Shown: positions 25,371 through 33,895 of the stretch, in pieces
Layout: each line of letters begins with the position of its first letter
Numbering within the stretch: the stretch's first letter is position 1
Assembly: GCF_023206215.1 (NCBI RefSeq)
Contig: NZ_CP065800.1
Location: 1,488,001-1,552,000 of the forward strand
Direction of reading: 5' to 3'
DNA from: Butyrivibrio fibrisolvens
GTDB lineage: Bacteria; Bacillota; Clostridia; Lachnospirales; Lachnospiraceae
Length of the DNA: 64,000 nt
Notes under the pieces: model-generated
The model's database searches: none
What the model was told of the DNA's origin: nothing
What the model saw: the letters and a program-made list of their open reading frames with translations, nothing else
Translations under genes and position numbers: made by a program

Positions 25371-26443
25371 ATGGAGACTTCAATAAAAGAATTTTTAGGT
25401 ACAAAGGATCTGACGCTTGCAGAAGTTATGAACAAAATCAGCATTAATAGAAAAGGATGTTTGTACATTTTAGGAAGTCGTAAACAGCTTTGCGGCTCTA
25501 TTTCTGATGGAGATATTAGAAGATGGATCATGAAGACCGGTAACTTGAATGGGACTGCAGGCGATATTATGAACAAAAATCCTATAACCCTCACTGTGGC
25601 TGATAAAGCGCTTGCACCAAGACTTATGCAGAAAGCAACAATTAGGTCTGTTCCAATAGTTGATAACGATAAAAGAATTATAGATATAGTCTTTTTAGAT
25701 GACTTCCGTCATCGTGCAAGGAAAGATCATACTTTGAATGATATCCCTATTATTATTATGGCAGGAGGAAAGGGAACAAGACTTTATCCATATACTAAAA
25801 TTCTGCCAAAGCCGCTTATACCTATAGGCGATATTCCAATATTAGAACGAATTATAAATAGATTTTGCGATTATGGTGCAGGTGAGTTTTATATCACAAT
25901 TAATTATAAAAAAGAGATGATAAAATCGTACTTTAATGATATAAGCCCTGCCTATAAGATTCATTATGTTGAAGAGAACAAACCACTTGGGACAGCCGGA
26001 AGTATAAGCCTCATAGATGACAAGTTAAATGGGCCTGTAATCGTGACTAATTGCGATATTCTTATAGATACAGATTACAAAGCTTTATAAAAAGTCATTT
26101 AGATTCCGGTAATGCTATGACAATAGTAGCATCAGTACAGAATACTGTAATTCCTTATGGAGTGATACAGACATCAAGTGATGGAGTAATTGATAGAATT
26201 GATGAAAAACCAAGGCTGTCTTATCTCATAAATACAGGAATGTACATAATTGATGCTAAGTATCTTAATCTTATTCCTCAAGATACCTTTTTTCACATGA
26301 CCGATCTTATTTCAAAGTTGCAGAAAGAGAATATCAAAGTTGGAAGCTACCCGATTGGCGAAGGTTCGTTTCTGGATATGGGTCAGTTCGAAGAACTGAA
26401 GAAGATGGAAGACAGAATCACAGGGGGTGATGTGGTTGAATGA
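25371..26443 (+). pseudogene. CBS-domain nucleotidyltransferase (PtmE-like), frame-disrupted
   Basis: Residues about 8-120 form a CBS pair, and residues about 125 onward a sugar-phosphate nucleotidyltransferase (MAGGKGTRLYPYTKILPKPL, PLGTAGSI, NCDILIDTDY). This architecture matches PtmE, the glucosamine-1-phosphate guanylyltransferase of legionaminic acid synthesis. The frame ends at 26090, inside the catalytic domain. The remainder (SGNAMTIVASVQ, RIDEKPRLSYLINTGMYI, GEGSFLDMGQ) is encoded in an overlapping frame to 26443. One extra base near 26083-26088 (for example T3 to T4) rejoins them into about 357 aa. GGAGG precedes the ATG at 25371. PtmE activity is inferred from the domain order and the neuABC-type genes nearby. 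Confidence 0.78.
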
Positions 26444-26708
26444 TACATTAGATATCATAGATGATATAGATCGTATAAGTACATTTTTGTATCAAAATAA
26501 AGAAAAAGAAGGAATGGACGAATATATGGATGTTATCAAAAGAATCATTGCGATAATATCTCCATATGTTGCAACAGGAAATTCTGATTATGTTGAAATG
26601 ATAGATATTATCAATGAAGGAATAGATGCATATAAGCACCTTGATTGCATAGGGATGGCAGATACGCTTGTCATGATAAAGGATAGACTTTATGAGCAAA
26701 ACATATGA
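26436..26708 (+). CDS. Small helical protein between ptmE-like and maf genes
   Basis: The 90-aa acidic, helical protein has no recognised domain and no membrane segment. I place the start at TTG 26436, seven bases after GGGGGT; GTG 26427 or ATG 26430 are alternatives but too close to that site. It overlaps the end of the nucleotidyltransferase and the start of the Maf gene, so the three genes are translationally coupled. A chaperone or partner role for Maf is possible but unproven. Confidence 0.6.
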   Translation: MNDTLDIIDDIDRISTFLYQNKEKEGMDEYMDVIKRIIAIISPYVATGNSDYVEMIDIINEGIDAYKHLDCIGMADTLVMIKDRLYEQNI

Positions 26709-28224
26709 AAGAAATATCCGGGCCATAAAAAAAGGGGCATTTTTGTCTGATAAAGACATGGATAAGGTGAAAATATCCAAAAATGTTTCTTTTATGAAGG
26801 ATATGCATGATAATCTCATACCATGTATTACAAAAGACGGATATACATATGCCCTTTCAAGTAAAGTGGACGCAGAAAAGTCTTCAGAGTGCTTTTCTTT
26901 GTTTTTTAATGAAATAAAGCCTATGGAGACTTATTGTATTTTTGGCATTGGAGATGGACGGGCTGCCGGAAAGTTTCTGGACAGGCTATACGACAATGAC
27001 ATATTACTTTTACTGGAACCGGATATAGAAGTGCTGCGTGCAAATATGGAGAAATTTGACTATTCAGGCTTTCTTAATAAAAAGAATTGCATAATAGTTG
27101 CCGGCAAGAAGCAGATAATATCAGAACTGGGACAGGTCATAGGCTCTTCTATTAATGCCGGGATGAAAACCGCCATAAAATATCTTATAAGTCCGGGCTA
27201 TGATGTACTTTTTAATGAAGAATGCAGGAAGTGCATCAATACAATTGACTATGTTGTTAAGACATTTATCTATTCCCGGAATACTTCTATCTTTATGAAT
27301 GACAGCACCAATATCAATATAGTTCATAATATCCCCTATTTTATCAAACGTCCGGATTTATATACACTGATAAAAAGGATCAAAAAGCAAAAGCTCAATA
27401 AATATCCGGCAATACTTGTTAGTGCAGGGCCGTCACTTGATAAGAACATCGCAGATCTTAAGCTGGCAGATAAGAAAGCTTTTATAGTAGTTGTAGATTC
27501 TGCGCTTAAGACTATGGCTTTTAATGGAATCAATTACCAGATAGGATATACAATTGATGCTGTAAAACCCTTTTCTGTTTTTGATGATACTACAGTACTA
27601 TCAAAGCCTATAATAGCAACAGTTGTATCAAGTGCTGAGGTAGTTAAGAACTGTAACAATATTATTTTTGATTTTGCTGATGGCTATGTAATAGGCAATT
27701 CATTACTAAAAGATTATTCATCACATGATTTACTTGCATCTGAATCAGGAGGTTCCGTATCCACGAGCGCATTTTCGTTTCTGCTTATGGCAGGCTTTAA
27801 GACCATAATACTGGTCGGCCAGGATCTTGCATTTACCGGTGGAGTAGGACATGCCCAAGGATTTGCTTTACAGGAAACAGCTGAACAGGTCAAACAGCGT
27901 TCTACCTGCACTGTAGAGGGATGGGATGGCTCTGAGCTAAGTACCGACCATCAGATGAAATTCTACCTTGAATGGTTTGAAAATAAAATTCAGGAAATCG
28001 GTAAAAAAGTTACAGTAGTAAATGCTACAGAGGGAGGTGCAAGAATAAATGGCTCCGTTTTGATGACTTTGAAAGATGCAATTTCTAAATATTGTACAGG
28101 TGTTATGGACTTAGATGTAGCTATCAGTAATCTGCCACGTTCTTTAAATAAAAAGCAAACCATTGAATGTGAGAATAGCCTAAAAGAGCTTCCCAAAAAC
28201 TCACTATATTTTCTAAAAAATTGA
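26692..28224 (+). CDS. Maf-family motility accessory glycosyltransferase (DUF115/MAF_flag10)
   Basis: Maf proteins transfer nonulosonic acids (legionaminic or pseudaminic) to flagellin Ser/Thr in the cytoplasm. The 510-aa protein has an N-terminal domain (YCIFGIGDGRAAGKFL) and the central MAF/DUF115 domain (AILVSAGPSLDKNI, FIVVVDSALKTMA, GYTIDAVKPF, ILVGQDLAFTGGVGHA, NATEGGARING). It overlaps the preceding small gene by 17 bases. After the stop at 28222 a further 99 codons follow in another frame (see 28221-28520); one extra A in the A6 run at 28215-28220 would join them. Two more Maf proteins are encoded at 44086 and 46874. It lies immediately before flagellin genes. Confidence 0.88.
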   Translation: MSKTYERNIRAIKKGAFLSDKDMDKVKISKNVSFMKDMHDNLIPCITKDGYTYALSSKVDAEKSSECFSLFFNEIKPMETYCIFGIGDGRAAGKFLDRLYDNDILLLLEPDIEVLRANMEKFDYSGFLNKKNCIIVAGKKQIISELGQVIGSSINAGMKTAIKYLISPGYDVLFNEECRKCINTIDYVVKTFIYSRNTSIFMNDSTNINIVHNIPYFIKRPDLYTLIKRIKKQKLNKYPAILVSAGPSLDKNIADLKLADKKAFIVVVDSALKTMAFNGINYQIGYTIDAVKPFSVFDDTTVLSKPIIATVVSSAEVVKNCNNIIFDFADGYVIGNSLLKDYSSHDLLASESGGSVSTSAFSFLLMAGFKTIILVGQDLAFTGGVGHAQGFALQETAEQVKQRSTCTVEGWDGSELSTDHQMKFYLEWFENKIQEIGKKVTVVNATEGGARINGSVLMTLKDAISKYCTGVMDLDVAISNLPRSLNKKQTIECENSLKELPKNSLYFLKN

Positions 28225-28520
28225 CGAAATATGAAAATGCCTATAGGAAAATGAATGATTTTATTAAAGAAGGTGTGACTAAGACAGATGACTTTAATAA
28301 AGTATACAGAATAGTAAGTAAAGCAAATAAGATGGAGCAAAATGAACCTTTATATAACTTTGTGACTTTATTCGGTCAAAAGAGCGATTATAGTTTCAAA
28401 GATATAGTAATGGATACCGAAAAGCCAATGGAGGAAGTTCTATTATCAGCAGCTGATTATATGGGGATGTTAAAAGAAAACATCTCGGAAATTATCAAAT
28501 TAATAAAAAAATATTGGTAG
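28221..28520 (+). CDS. Probable C-terminal continuation of the Maf protein, or a small coupled protein
   Basis: The 99 residues (LTKYENAYRKMNDFIKEG through ISEIIKLIKKYW) are helical and unrecognised. The only start available is TTG at 28221, overlapping the maf stop as TTGA and without a ribosome-binding site. Adding one A at 28215-28220 fuses it in frame to the Maf protein (about 609 aa). Many Maf proteins have a helical C-terminal domain after the MAF core, so I favour a continuation over a separate gene. Confidence 0.55.
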   Translation: MTKYENAYRKMNDFIKEGVTKTDDFNKVYRIVSKANKMEQNEPLYNFVTLFGQKSDYSFKDIVMDTEKPMEEVLLSAADYMGMLKENISEIIKLIKKYW

Positions 28521-28526
28521 ATAGGG

Positions 28527-28553
28527 TTAAGAATCTGATTATTCTACCGATAA
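28527..28553 (+). promoter_or_regulatory. Sigma-D promoter for the first flagellin gene
   Basis: TTAA (28527-28530), 15 bases, ACCGATAA (28546-28553), about 90 bases before the flagellin ATG. Confidence 0.6.
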
Positions 28554-28566
28554 TTATGTTGTAAAG

Positions 28567-28635
28567 GAGCAGGACAACCTGCTCGAAACAGCAAATTGAA
28601 AGCACGGATGCTTTCAAAGTTCTTTTCAAGGAGGA
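28567..28635 (+). promoter_or_regulatory. Flagellin leader with CsrA-type hairpin
   Basis: A first stem is GAGCAGG/CCTGCTC around ACAA (28567-28584). The second stem TTGAAAGC/GCTTTCAA (28596-28617) displays ACGGAT in its loop, a very good CsrA recognition element. The ribosome-binding site AAGGAGGA (28628-28635) supplies a second GGA. This two-site design is that of the B. subtilis hag leader controlled by CsrA and FliW. Confidence 0.72.
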
Positions 28636-28642
28636 AAAAACT

Positions 28643-29467
28643 ATGGTAGTACAACACAACACAACTGCAATGAATGCACAGAGACAGCTTGGTATCACAA
28701 CTGGTATTCAGGCAAAATCATCTGAGAAGCTTGCATCAGGTTACAAGATTAACCGCGCAGCAGATGATGCAGCAGGTCTTGCAATATCTGAAAAGATGAG
28801 AAGACAGATCAGAGGCCTTTCACAGGCATCTGACAATGCTCAGGATGGTATATCTGCAGTACAGACAGCTGAAGGTGCTCTTCAGGAAGTTCAGGATATG
28901 CTTCAGCGTATGAGTGAACTTGGCACAAAGGCAGCTAATGATACTCTTACATCAAGTGATCGTAACTATATTCAGAAAGAGGTTAATCAGCTTTCAACTG
29001 AGATTACACGTACAGCTACTGCAACTGAATTCAACAACCAGAAACTTCTCAACGGTTCATTTACCGGCAAGAAACTTCAGGTTGGTTCAGAGACAGATTC
29101 ACAGAATCAGATTACTGTTTCTATCGGCAACATGTCTGCAGGAGCAATCGGTGTTGCTTCAGCTAATGTTCAGGTAACAACTCATTCTAATGCTCTTAAA
29201 ACTATTAGCAATACAAAGGTTGCTCTTAATTCCATTTCTGAGATGAGAGCTACACTTGGTGCTATGCAGAACAGACTTGAGCATACTATCAAGAATCTTG
29301 ACAATATCGTTGAGAATACAACAGCTGCTGAATCCCAGATCCGTGATACAGATATGGCTGAAGAGATGGTTAGATATTCGAATAACAACATCCTTGCTCA
29401 GGCAGGTCAGTCAATGCTTGCACAGGCTAACCAGTCCAACCAGGGCGTTCTTTCAATCCTTGGCTAA
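28643..29467 (+). CDS. hag: Flagellin (first copy)
   Basis: This is the filament subunit, secreted by the flagellar type III system. The 274-aa protein is a short flagellin consisting mainly of conserved N-terminal (residues about 1-140) and C-terminal (about 190-274) D0/D1 domains, with a small Ser/Thr-rich centre and no D2/D3. It begins [17 protein letters not shown] and ends AQANQSNQGVLSILG. The second copy at 30212 is very similar. AAGGAGGA precedes the ATG. Central Ser/Thr residues are possible glycosylation sites for the adjacent Maf protein. A terminator follows. Confidence 0.97.
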   Translation: MVVQHNTTAMNAQRQLGITTGIQAKSSEKLASGYKINRAADDAAGLAISEKMRRQIRGLSQASDNAQDGISAVQTAEGALQEVQDMLQRMSELGTKAANDTLTSSDRNYIQKEVNQLSTEITRTATATEFNNQKLLNGSFTGKKLQVGSETDSQNQITVSIGNMSAGAIGVASANVQVTTHSNALKTISNTKVALNSISEMRATLGAMQNRLEHTIKNLDNIVENTTAAESQIRDTDMAEEMVRYSNNNILAQAGQSMLAQANQSNQGVLSILG

Positions 29468-29525
29468 TCTCTCTAATTTTAGAATATCTTTTGTTCAAAG
29501 TGCATAATTGCAACTACCAAAAGAG

Positions 29526-29553
29526 GCCCCGGAAACAACACCGGGGCTTCTTT
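29526..29553 (+). terminator. Rho-independent terminator after the first flagellin
   Basis: GCCCCGG (29526-29532), AAACAACA, CCGGGGC (29541-29547), then TTCTTTC. Confidence 0.85.
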
Positions 29554-29561
29554 CAGTGACT

Positions 29562-29911
29562 TAAATCAGCTTAATGATATTTCTATGGATACAGATTATA
29601 ACGAAATCTGTGGCATGACAGAAAGAGAGATTATAGATAATTTTTCCTATGAGTTAAAAAACTAGAGGATAAAACTGGTATTTCAAATGAAGCATGTTTA
29701 GAAAAATTAAAGCACAGTTATGAGGATGATCACTTTTCTTCTGAATGAGCCGGAATATATAATCCCTATAGTGTATTATGTGCTCTTCATTGAACAGATC
29801 CAAAATCAAAATTATGTTAAGCCGTATATATCGGACAATCGTAAGGTTTTAAAAATAGGTGTTAATTTTGACTCTGAAAGTAAAGAATTAACAGAATGGA
29901 TTGTAGAGTAA
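29562..29911 (+). pseudogene. Degenerate AAA-ATPase/PD-(D/E)XK (DUF1703-type) remnant
   Basis: Broken reading frames between the two flagellin genes encode LNDISMDTDYNEICGMTERE, then, after a one-base frame change in an A6 run near 29660, LEDKTGISNEACLEKL and the segment GIYNPYSVLCALH. The end is RKVLKIGVNFDSESKELTEWIVE (29842-29911). These pieces follow the order of a common Clostridia/Bacteroidetes ATPase family of unknown role (AAA-ATPase_like plus DUF1703). Most of the gene, including Walker A, is missing. It is an insertion relic and not functional. Confidence 0.6.
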
Positions 29912-29944
29912 TAGTGATAGATTATCGCTACCATTGAATAAATG

Positions 29945-29971
29945 TAAACTTTATAAAAATAAAGCCGATAT
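29945..29971 (+). promoter_or_regulatory. Perfect sigma-D promoter upstream of a short terminated transcript
   Basis: TAAA (29945-29948), 15 bases, GCCGATAT (29964-29971), an exact match to consensus. A strong terminator starts only 12 bases later (29983-30016), and flagellin 2 has its own sigma-D promoter further on. Confidence 0.72.
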
Positions 29972-29982
29972 AATAGATGAAG

Positions 29983-30016
29983 AAAGATTCAGATGATATT
30001 TATCTGAATCTTTTTT
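29983..30016 (+). terminator. Strong terminator just after the sigma-D promoter
   Basis: AAAGATTCAGAT (29983-29994) pairs perfectly with ATCTGAATCTTT (30002-30013), followed by TTT. With the promoter at 29945-29971 it would define an RNA of only about 40 nt, or act as an attenuator before the second flagellin. Confidence 0.8.
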
Positions 30017-30072
30017 AAATTAATATTATACTCTTTTTTGTGGCATTAATCAATGTTTTTACGATAAAACTA

Positions 30073-30099
30073 TAAAGTTTCCTATTTTGACTCCGATAT
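30073..30099 (+). promoter_or_regulatory. Sigma-D promoter for the second flagellin gene
   Basis: TAAA (30073-30076), 15 bases, TCCGATAT (30092-30099). Confidence 0.78.
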
Positions 30100-30118
30100 A
30101 AAGAGTGTAAGAAAGTTT

Positions 30119-30150
30119 CAGCCTTGGAAAGGAATCCGCAAAGTTGGCTG
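30119..30150 (+). promoter_or_regulatory. Leader hairpin of flagellin 2 with GGA loop
   Basis: Outer stem CAGCC (30119-30123)/GGCTG (30146-30150) encloses GGA (30126-30128)/TCC (30135-30137) with AAGGAA in the loop. The AAGGAGG ribosome-binding site lies about 50 bases on. It is a weaker CsrA-like structure than that of flagellin 1. Confidence 0.45.
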
Positions 30151-30211
30151 CATATAGTTAAAAGGAGAGTGGCTGCAGGGAAGCGGGCCCCGATTCAAGG
30201 AGGAAATTAAT

Positions 30212-31036
30212 ATGGTAGTACAACACAATGTCACAGCAATGAATGCACAGAGACAGCTTGGCATAACGACTGATAGTCAGGCAAAGTCATCCGAAAAGCT
30301 TTCATCAGGTTACAAAATCAATCGAGCAGCAGATGATGCAGCAGGCCTTGCGATATCTGAAAAGATGAGAAGACAGATAAGAGGTCTTACACAGGCATCT
30401 GATAATGCCCAGGATGGAATATCTGCAGTTCAAACAGCAGAGGGTGCTCTTCAGGAAGTTCAGGATATGCTTCAGCGTATGAGTGAGCTTGGCGTTAAGG
30501 CTGCTAATGATACCCTTACAACAGATGATAGAAGTTATATACAGAAAGAAGTTGATCAGCTACAGACTGAAATCACTCGTACAGCAACAGCAACTGAATT
30601 CAACAACCAGAAACTTCTTAATGGCTCATTTACAGGCAAAAAGCTTCAGGTTGGTTCAGAAACAGATTCTATGAACCAGATTACAGTATCGATTCCTGCT
30701 ATGAGTGCAGGTGCGATAGGTGTTTCTTCTGCTAATGTTAAGGTATCCTCACATGCACTTGCACTTAAGACAATAAGTGCTTCAAAAATTGCTCTTAATT
30801 CCATCTCTGAGATGAGAGCTACACTTGGTGCTCTTCAGAACAGACTAGAACATACAATCAAGAATCTAGACAATATCGCAGAGAATACAACTGCAGCAGA
30901 ATCACAGATTCGTGACACAGAAATGGCTGAAGAGATGGTTAGATACTCTAACAATAACATATTGGCTCAGGCTGGTCAGTCCATGCTGGCACAGGCCAAC
31001 CAAACCAATCAGGGAGTTCTGTCGCTCCTTCAGTAA
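30212..31036 (+). CDS. hag: Flagellin (second copy)
   Basis: The 274-aa short flagellin closely resembles the first copy: the same length, [17 protein letters not shown] start and D0/D1 domains. Most differences lie in residues about 155-200 and at the C-terminus ([10 protein letters not shown]). AAGGAGGA precedes the ATG at 30212. It has its own sigma-D promoter and terminator, so the two flagellins can be expressed separately. Confidence 0.97.
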   Translation: MVVQHNVTAMNAQRQLGITTDSQAKSSEKLSSGYKINRAADDAAGLAISEKMRRQIRGLTQASDNAQDGISAVQTAEGALQEVQDMLQRMSELGVKAANDTLTTDDRSYIQKEVDQLQTEITRTATATEFNNQKLLNGSFTGKKLQVGSETDSMNQITVSIPAMSAGAIGVSSANVKVSSHALALKTISASKIALNSISEMRATLGALQNRLEHTIKNLDNIAENTTAAESQIRDTEMAEEMVRYSNNNILAQAGQSMLAQANQTNQGVLSLLQ

Positions 31037-31060
31037 TATAAATAGTATACAAATATTTAG

Positions 31061-31090
31061 ATCCCCGGCAGTTTATACTCCGGGGATTTT
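31061..31090 (+). terminator. Rho-independent terminator after the second flagellin
   Basis: ATCCCCGG (31061-31068) pairs with CCGGGGAT (31080-31087), followed by TTT. Confidence 0.8.
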
Positions 31091-31187
31091 GGCGTAGAGT
31101 TTGAGCATAATTTTTAATATTGAACGATTAGTACTATGTTGCTTGTTGCATGAGATTAAGGACATATACTGATAGTAGGTTAATATC

Positions 31188-32339
31188 ATGAAAATTCTTC
31201 TTGGATCCTTGTTTGGCTCATATATAGATGATGATATATATTTTTTTCTAAAAAGTATGGGCTATGACTGCATGCGAATATCATACTTGTCAAATGATCA
31301 GGACAGATATGATGATGACAATCTACTTAACAGCATAGAAAATGATCTAAAAGAAGGTAATTATGACTGCCTTTATACAACGAATTTCTGGCCGCTTGCG
31401 GCTTTGTCAGCTCATAATGTAGGGATACCGTATATATCCTGGTCATATGACAGTCCTCCCAATCTTCCCTCAGAGAAGTATATGGATTTTGATACCAATT
31501 ATATATATTTTTTTAGTAAAGATGATGTGGAGAACTATCGTAATAAAGGACTTAACAATGTCTTCCATATGCCGCTTGCTGTTAATGCAAACAGATGGGA
31601 TAAGGTTACTGATTATAATAAATATAGATGCGATATTGCATTTATAGGTTCCTTGTATCGTAGTACCCTTCCGACATTGAAAACCAGGATGAATGAATAC
31701 CAGAAAGCTTATATCGATGCTGTTATAGATAATCAGCGCAAGATCTATAAGGCATATGTTGTAGATCAGTTAATAACAGACAAATTGACTGATGAGATAT
31801 GTCAGACATATAGAGAAATAGACCCTGGGTCAATTCAGCCTTCCAGAAAACAATTGATCTATTCCGTAGCCAGTCAGGTGTCTTATCTTGACAGGATGAC
31901 TATTATAAAGCTTCTTGGAGACAGGTATAATACTCACTTTTATACAGATGATATTAACAAAGATGAAAGAAGAATTCTATCTAGCGCCAAAATACACGGT
32001 AAAGTTGATTATCTGACTCAAATGCCTAAAGTATTTAAAGGAGCCAAAATTAATCTTGCGCCAACATTTCGTGGCAATTGTTCAGGAATCCCTTTAAGAG
32101 TACTTGATATTATGGGATGCAATAGCTTTGCTTTATGTTCATATCAGCCTGAAATAGAAGAAAACTTTAAAGATGGTAGGGATGTAGTTATGTATACAAG
32201 TATAGAAGAGTGTATAGACAAAACTGACTATTATATAAAGCATGATTCTGAGAGAATAAAGATTTCAGAGAATGCTTATAACATAGTAAAAAAGGAGTTT
32301 AATTATCCAAGTGCACTTAAAAAAATGTTTAATCTTTGA
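31188..32339 (+). CDS. CgeB/DUF3880-type glycosyltransferase
   Basis: The 383-aa paralogue of the enzyme at 16173 has the N-terminal Rossmann half (MKILLGSLFGSYIDDDI, IPYISWSYDSPPN) and the C-terminal half (QMPKVFKGAKINLAPTFR, SGIPLRVLDIMGCNSFALC). It probably adds a sugar to the flagellar glycan; donor and acceptor are unknown. It is the first gene after the flagellins. It converges with, and overlaps by 11 bases, the acyltransferase on the other strand. An 80-bp piece of its 3' end is duplicated at 33266-33345. Confidence 0.8.
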   Translation: MKILLGSLFGSYIDDDIYFFLKSMGYDCMRISYLSNDQDRYDDDNLLNSIENDLKEGNYDCLYTTNFWPLAALSAHNVGIPYISWSYDSPPNLPSEKYMDFDTNYIYFFSKDDVENYRNKGLNNVFHMPLAVNANRWDKVTDYNKYRCDIAFIGSLYRSTLPTLKTRMNEYQKAYIDAVIDNQRKIYKAYVVDQLITDKLTDEICQTYREIDPGSIQPSRKQLIYSVASQVSYLDRMTIIKLLGDRYNTHFYTDDINKDERRILSSAKIHGKVDYLTQMPKVFKGAKINLAPTFRGNCSGIPLRVLDIMGCNSFALCSYQPEIEENFKDGRDVVMYTSIEECIDKTDYYIKHDSERIKISENAYNIVKKEFNYPSALKKMFNL

Positions 32340-33225
32340 CATTTTTTAAGTAGTAATCGTAAAGACTTTCAGTATCATCACTCTGAATAAGATTTTTGGC
32401 ATCATAAATGTGGCGATAATCCCAATCCCACCATTTCATCTCAAGGAGCATATTTATTTTTTTATCTGAGAAGCGTTGTCCAACCACTTTTCCGGGATTA
32501 CCTACAACGATACTGTAGGGGGTAGTATTTTTACTTATAACACTTCCTGCACCAATAATGCATCCATCTCCGACTTCGACTCCAGACAAAATCGTAACAT
32601 TTGCTCCTGACCAAACATCATTTCCTATGACGATGTCACCCTTGGAAAATATACTTTTTTCATTCTGCACAAAATCCATTCCCCCAAGTTCATCGAATGG
32701 GTATGTTGTATTTCTTGATTTTTGATGTTCTTCACCGATGAGAAAAAGATTGTTTGGCCCTATAGAGCAAAACTTTCCTACTCTTAGTTTTGCTGGTATA
32801 TTAGGCTCTCTCATAAATATGGGATCAGTATAATAGGAAAAGTCTCCGATTGTTGCAATAGCTGGATCTGGCTTTTTTTGCTGAAGTTCTACAATATGTT
32901 TAAGCCACATCATTTTTCCGTTTCCGTCAAAAATGATGTCGGTATTTGAATAAATATCTATAATTTGTATTGAATTAGCCCTGTCACCTGCCAATGCATT
33001 GATAATGTTTTTTAAATGAACTACTTGACTTGATAGAATTATTGCAATATCAAATTCCGGCGTACTTGCAATCTCAGATAAAGATGTCAGGTTAAAGCCC
33101 ATGCAGTCTTTTACCTGACCATCTACGTCGTATATTCTAAGAAGATTTATTTCAGCTATTGAGAAGTCACAAAGATCTTTAAAAAAACTTAAAAATTTGC
33201 TTTCAAGGAACAAAATGCACTTCAT
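32329..33225 (-). CDS. CatB-like O-acyltransferase (left-handed beta-helix)
   Basis: The 298-aa protein has a C-terminal hexapeptide-repeat domain of the xenobiotic/CatB acetyltransferase type (residues about 125-275): GKFCSIGPNN, DIVIGNDVWSGANVTILSGV, GCIIGAGSVISKN, VVGNPGKVVGQRF, and the family-typical WWDWDYRHI. The N-terminal 120 residues look like a separate alpha/beta domain. It likely O-acetylates a glycan sugar. AGGAG precedes the ATG at 33225. The C-terminal tail (IQSDDTESLYDYY) resembles that of the neighbouring methyltransferase. Confidence 0.83.
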   Translation of the reverse strand: MKCILFLESKFLSFFKDLCDFSIAEINLLRIYDVDGQVKDCMGFNLTSLSEIASTPEFDIAIILSSQVVHLKNIINALAGDRANSIQIIDIYSNTDIIFDGNGKMMWLKHIVELQQKKPDPAIATIGDFSYYTDPIFMREPNIPAKLRVGKFCSIGPNNLFLIGEEHQKSRNTTYPFDELGGMDFVQNEKSIFSKGDIVIGNDVWSGANVTILSGVEVGDGCIIGAGSVISKNTTPYSIVVGNPGKVVGQRFSDKKINMLLEMKWWDWDYRHIYDAKNLIQSDDTESLYDYYLKNVKD

Positions 33226-33265
33226 AGTTTTATCTCCTAGTATATATGAGAACGATAAGGGGTAT

Positions 33266-33345
33266 GACTAAATTATAAATCGTGATTCTGAAAAAATGAA
33301 GATTTCAGAAAATGCTTATAATATAGTCAAAAAGGTGTTTAATTA
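33266..33345 (+). repeat. Duplicated 3' end of the upstream glycosyltransferase
   Basis: This 80-bp stretch aligns without gaps to 32226-32305, the 3' end of the 31188 gene, with about 15 differences. It lies just before a second convergent gene end. It is the scar of an old tandem duplication and not a gene. Confidence 0.8.
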
Positions 33346-33370
33346 GCTCATATACTAATAAAATAAGCAT

Positions 33371-33895
33371 TTAACGTTTTTTATAATACTTGTAATGACC
33401 TTCGGTTTCATCACTCTGAATATGATTCTTTTCGATTTGTTCACCTTTTTCGAGTAAATGATCATCCTCTGCCCTATAGTCTGCGTAAAGAATACCACGG
33501 GGCTTTAATCTTTTTATAAGATTTGCGAACAGTATGCTTTCGTCTTCTTTTCCGAGATAAAACAATGATTCACATGCCACGATGCAATCTATACTGCAAA
33601 CTTGTACAGGAACGTCTAATTCTTTATTTACAATATACTGAATATTTTTATATCCTTGAAGCTTATTTTTGACTAATTGAATACACTCTTCATTATAATC
33701 TATTGTGACTATATGTAGCCCTAAATCTGCCATTACTTTTATATTTCGGCCGCTTCTACAGCCAAAATCACAAATTTTACCAGACTTACTAATTCTTTGA
33801 CGATTATGATAAAGAAAAAGAACAACTGCTTCTTTGGGGGGATTTTAAATCGTTTTTTGTCTATCAATAGTCCATAACTCTTTTGTTATATTCAT
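33371..33895 (-). pseudogene. SAM-dependent methyltransferase with an in-frame stop
   Basis: The reading frame from ATG 33895 (MNITKELWTIDRQKTI) meets a TAA at codon 17 (33847-33845). It then continues in the same frame without another start until codon 55: NPPKEAVVLFLYHNRQRI, KICDFGCRSGRNIKVMADLG (SAM motif I), IVTIDYNEECIQLV, CIVACESLFYLG, LKPRGILYADYRAED. The full domain is present apart from the early stop. Initiation at 33733 would remove motif I. So this is a recently inactivated glycan-type methyltransferase. Its tail HIQSDETEGHYKYYKK resembles that of the acyltransferase at 32329. Confidence 0.7.

Noticed and set aside
29720..29911. Separate 63-aa gene between the flagellins
   Set aside because: Its C-terminal part matches the end of a larger ATPase family whose other fragments lie just upstream, so it is part of a pseudogene.
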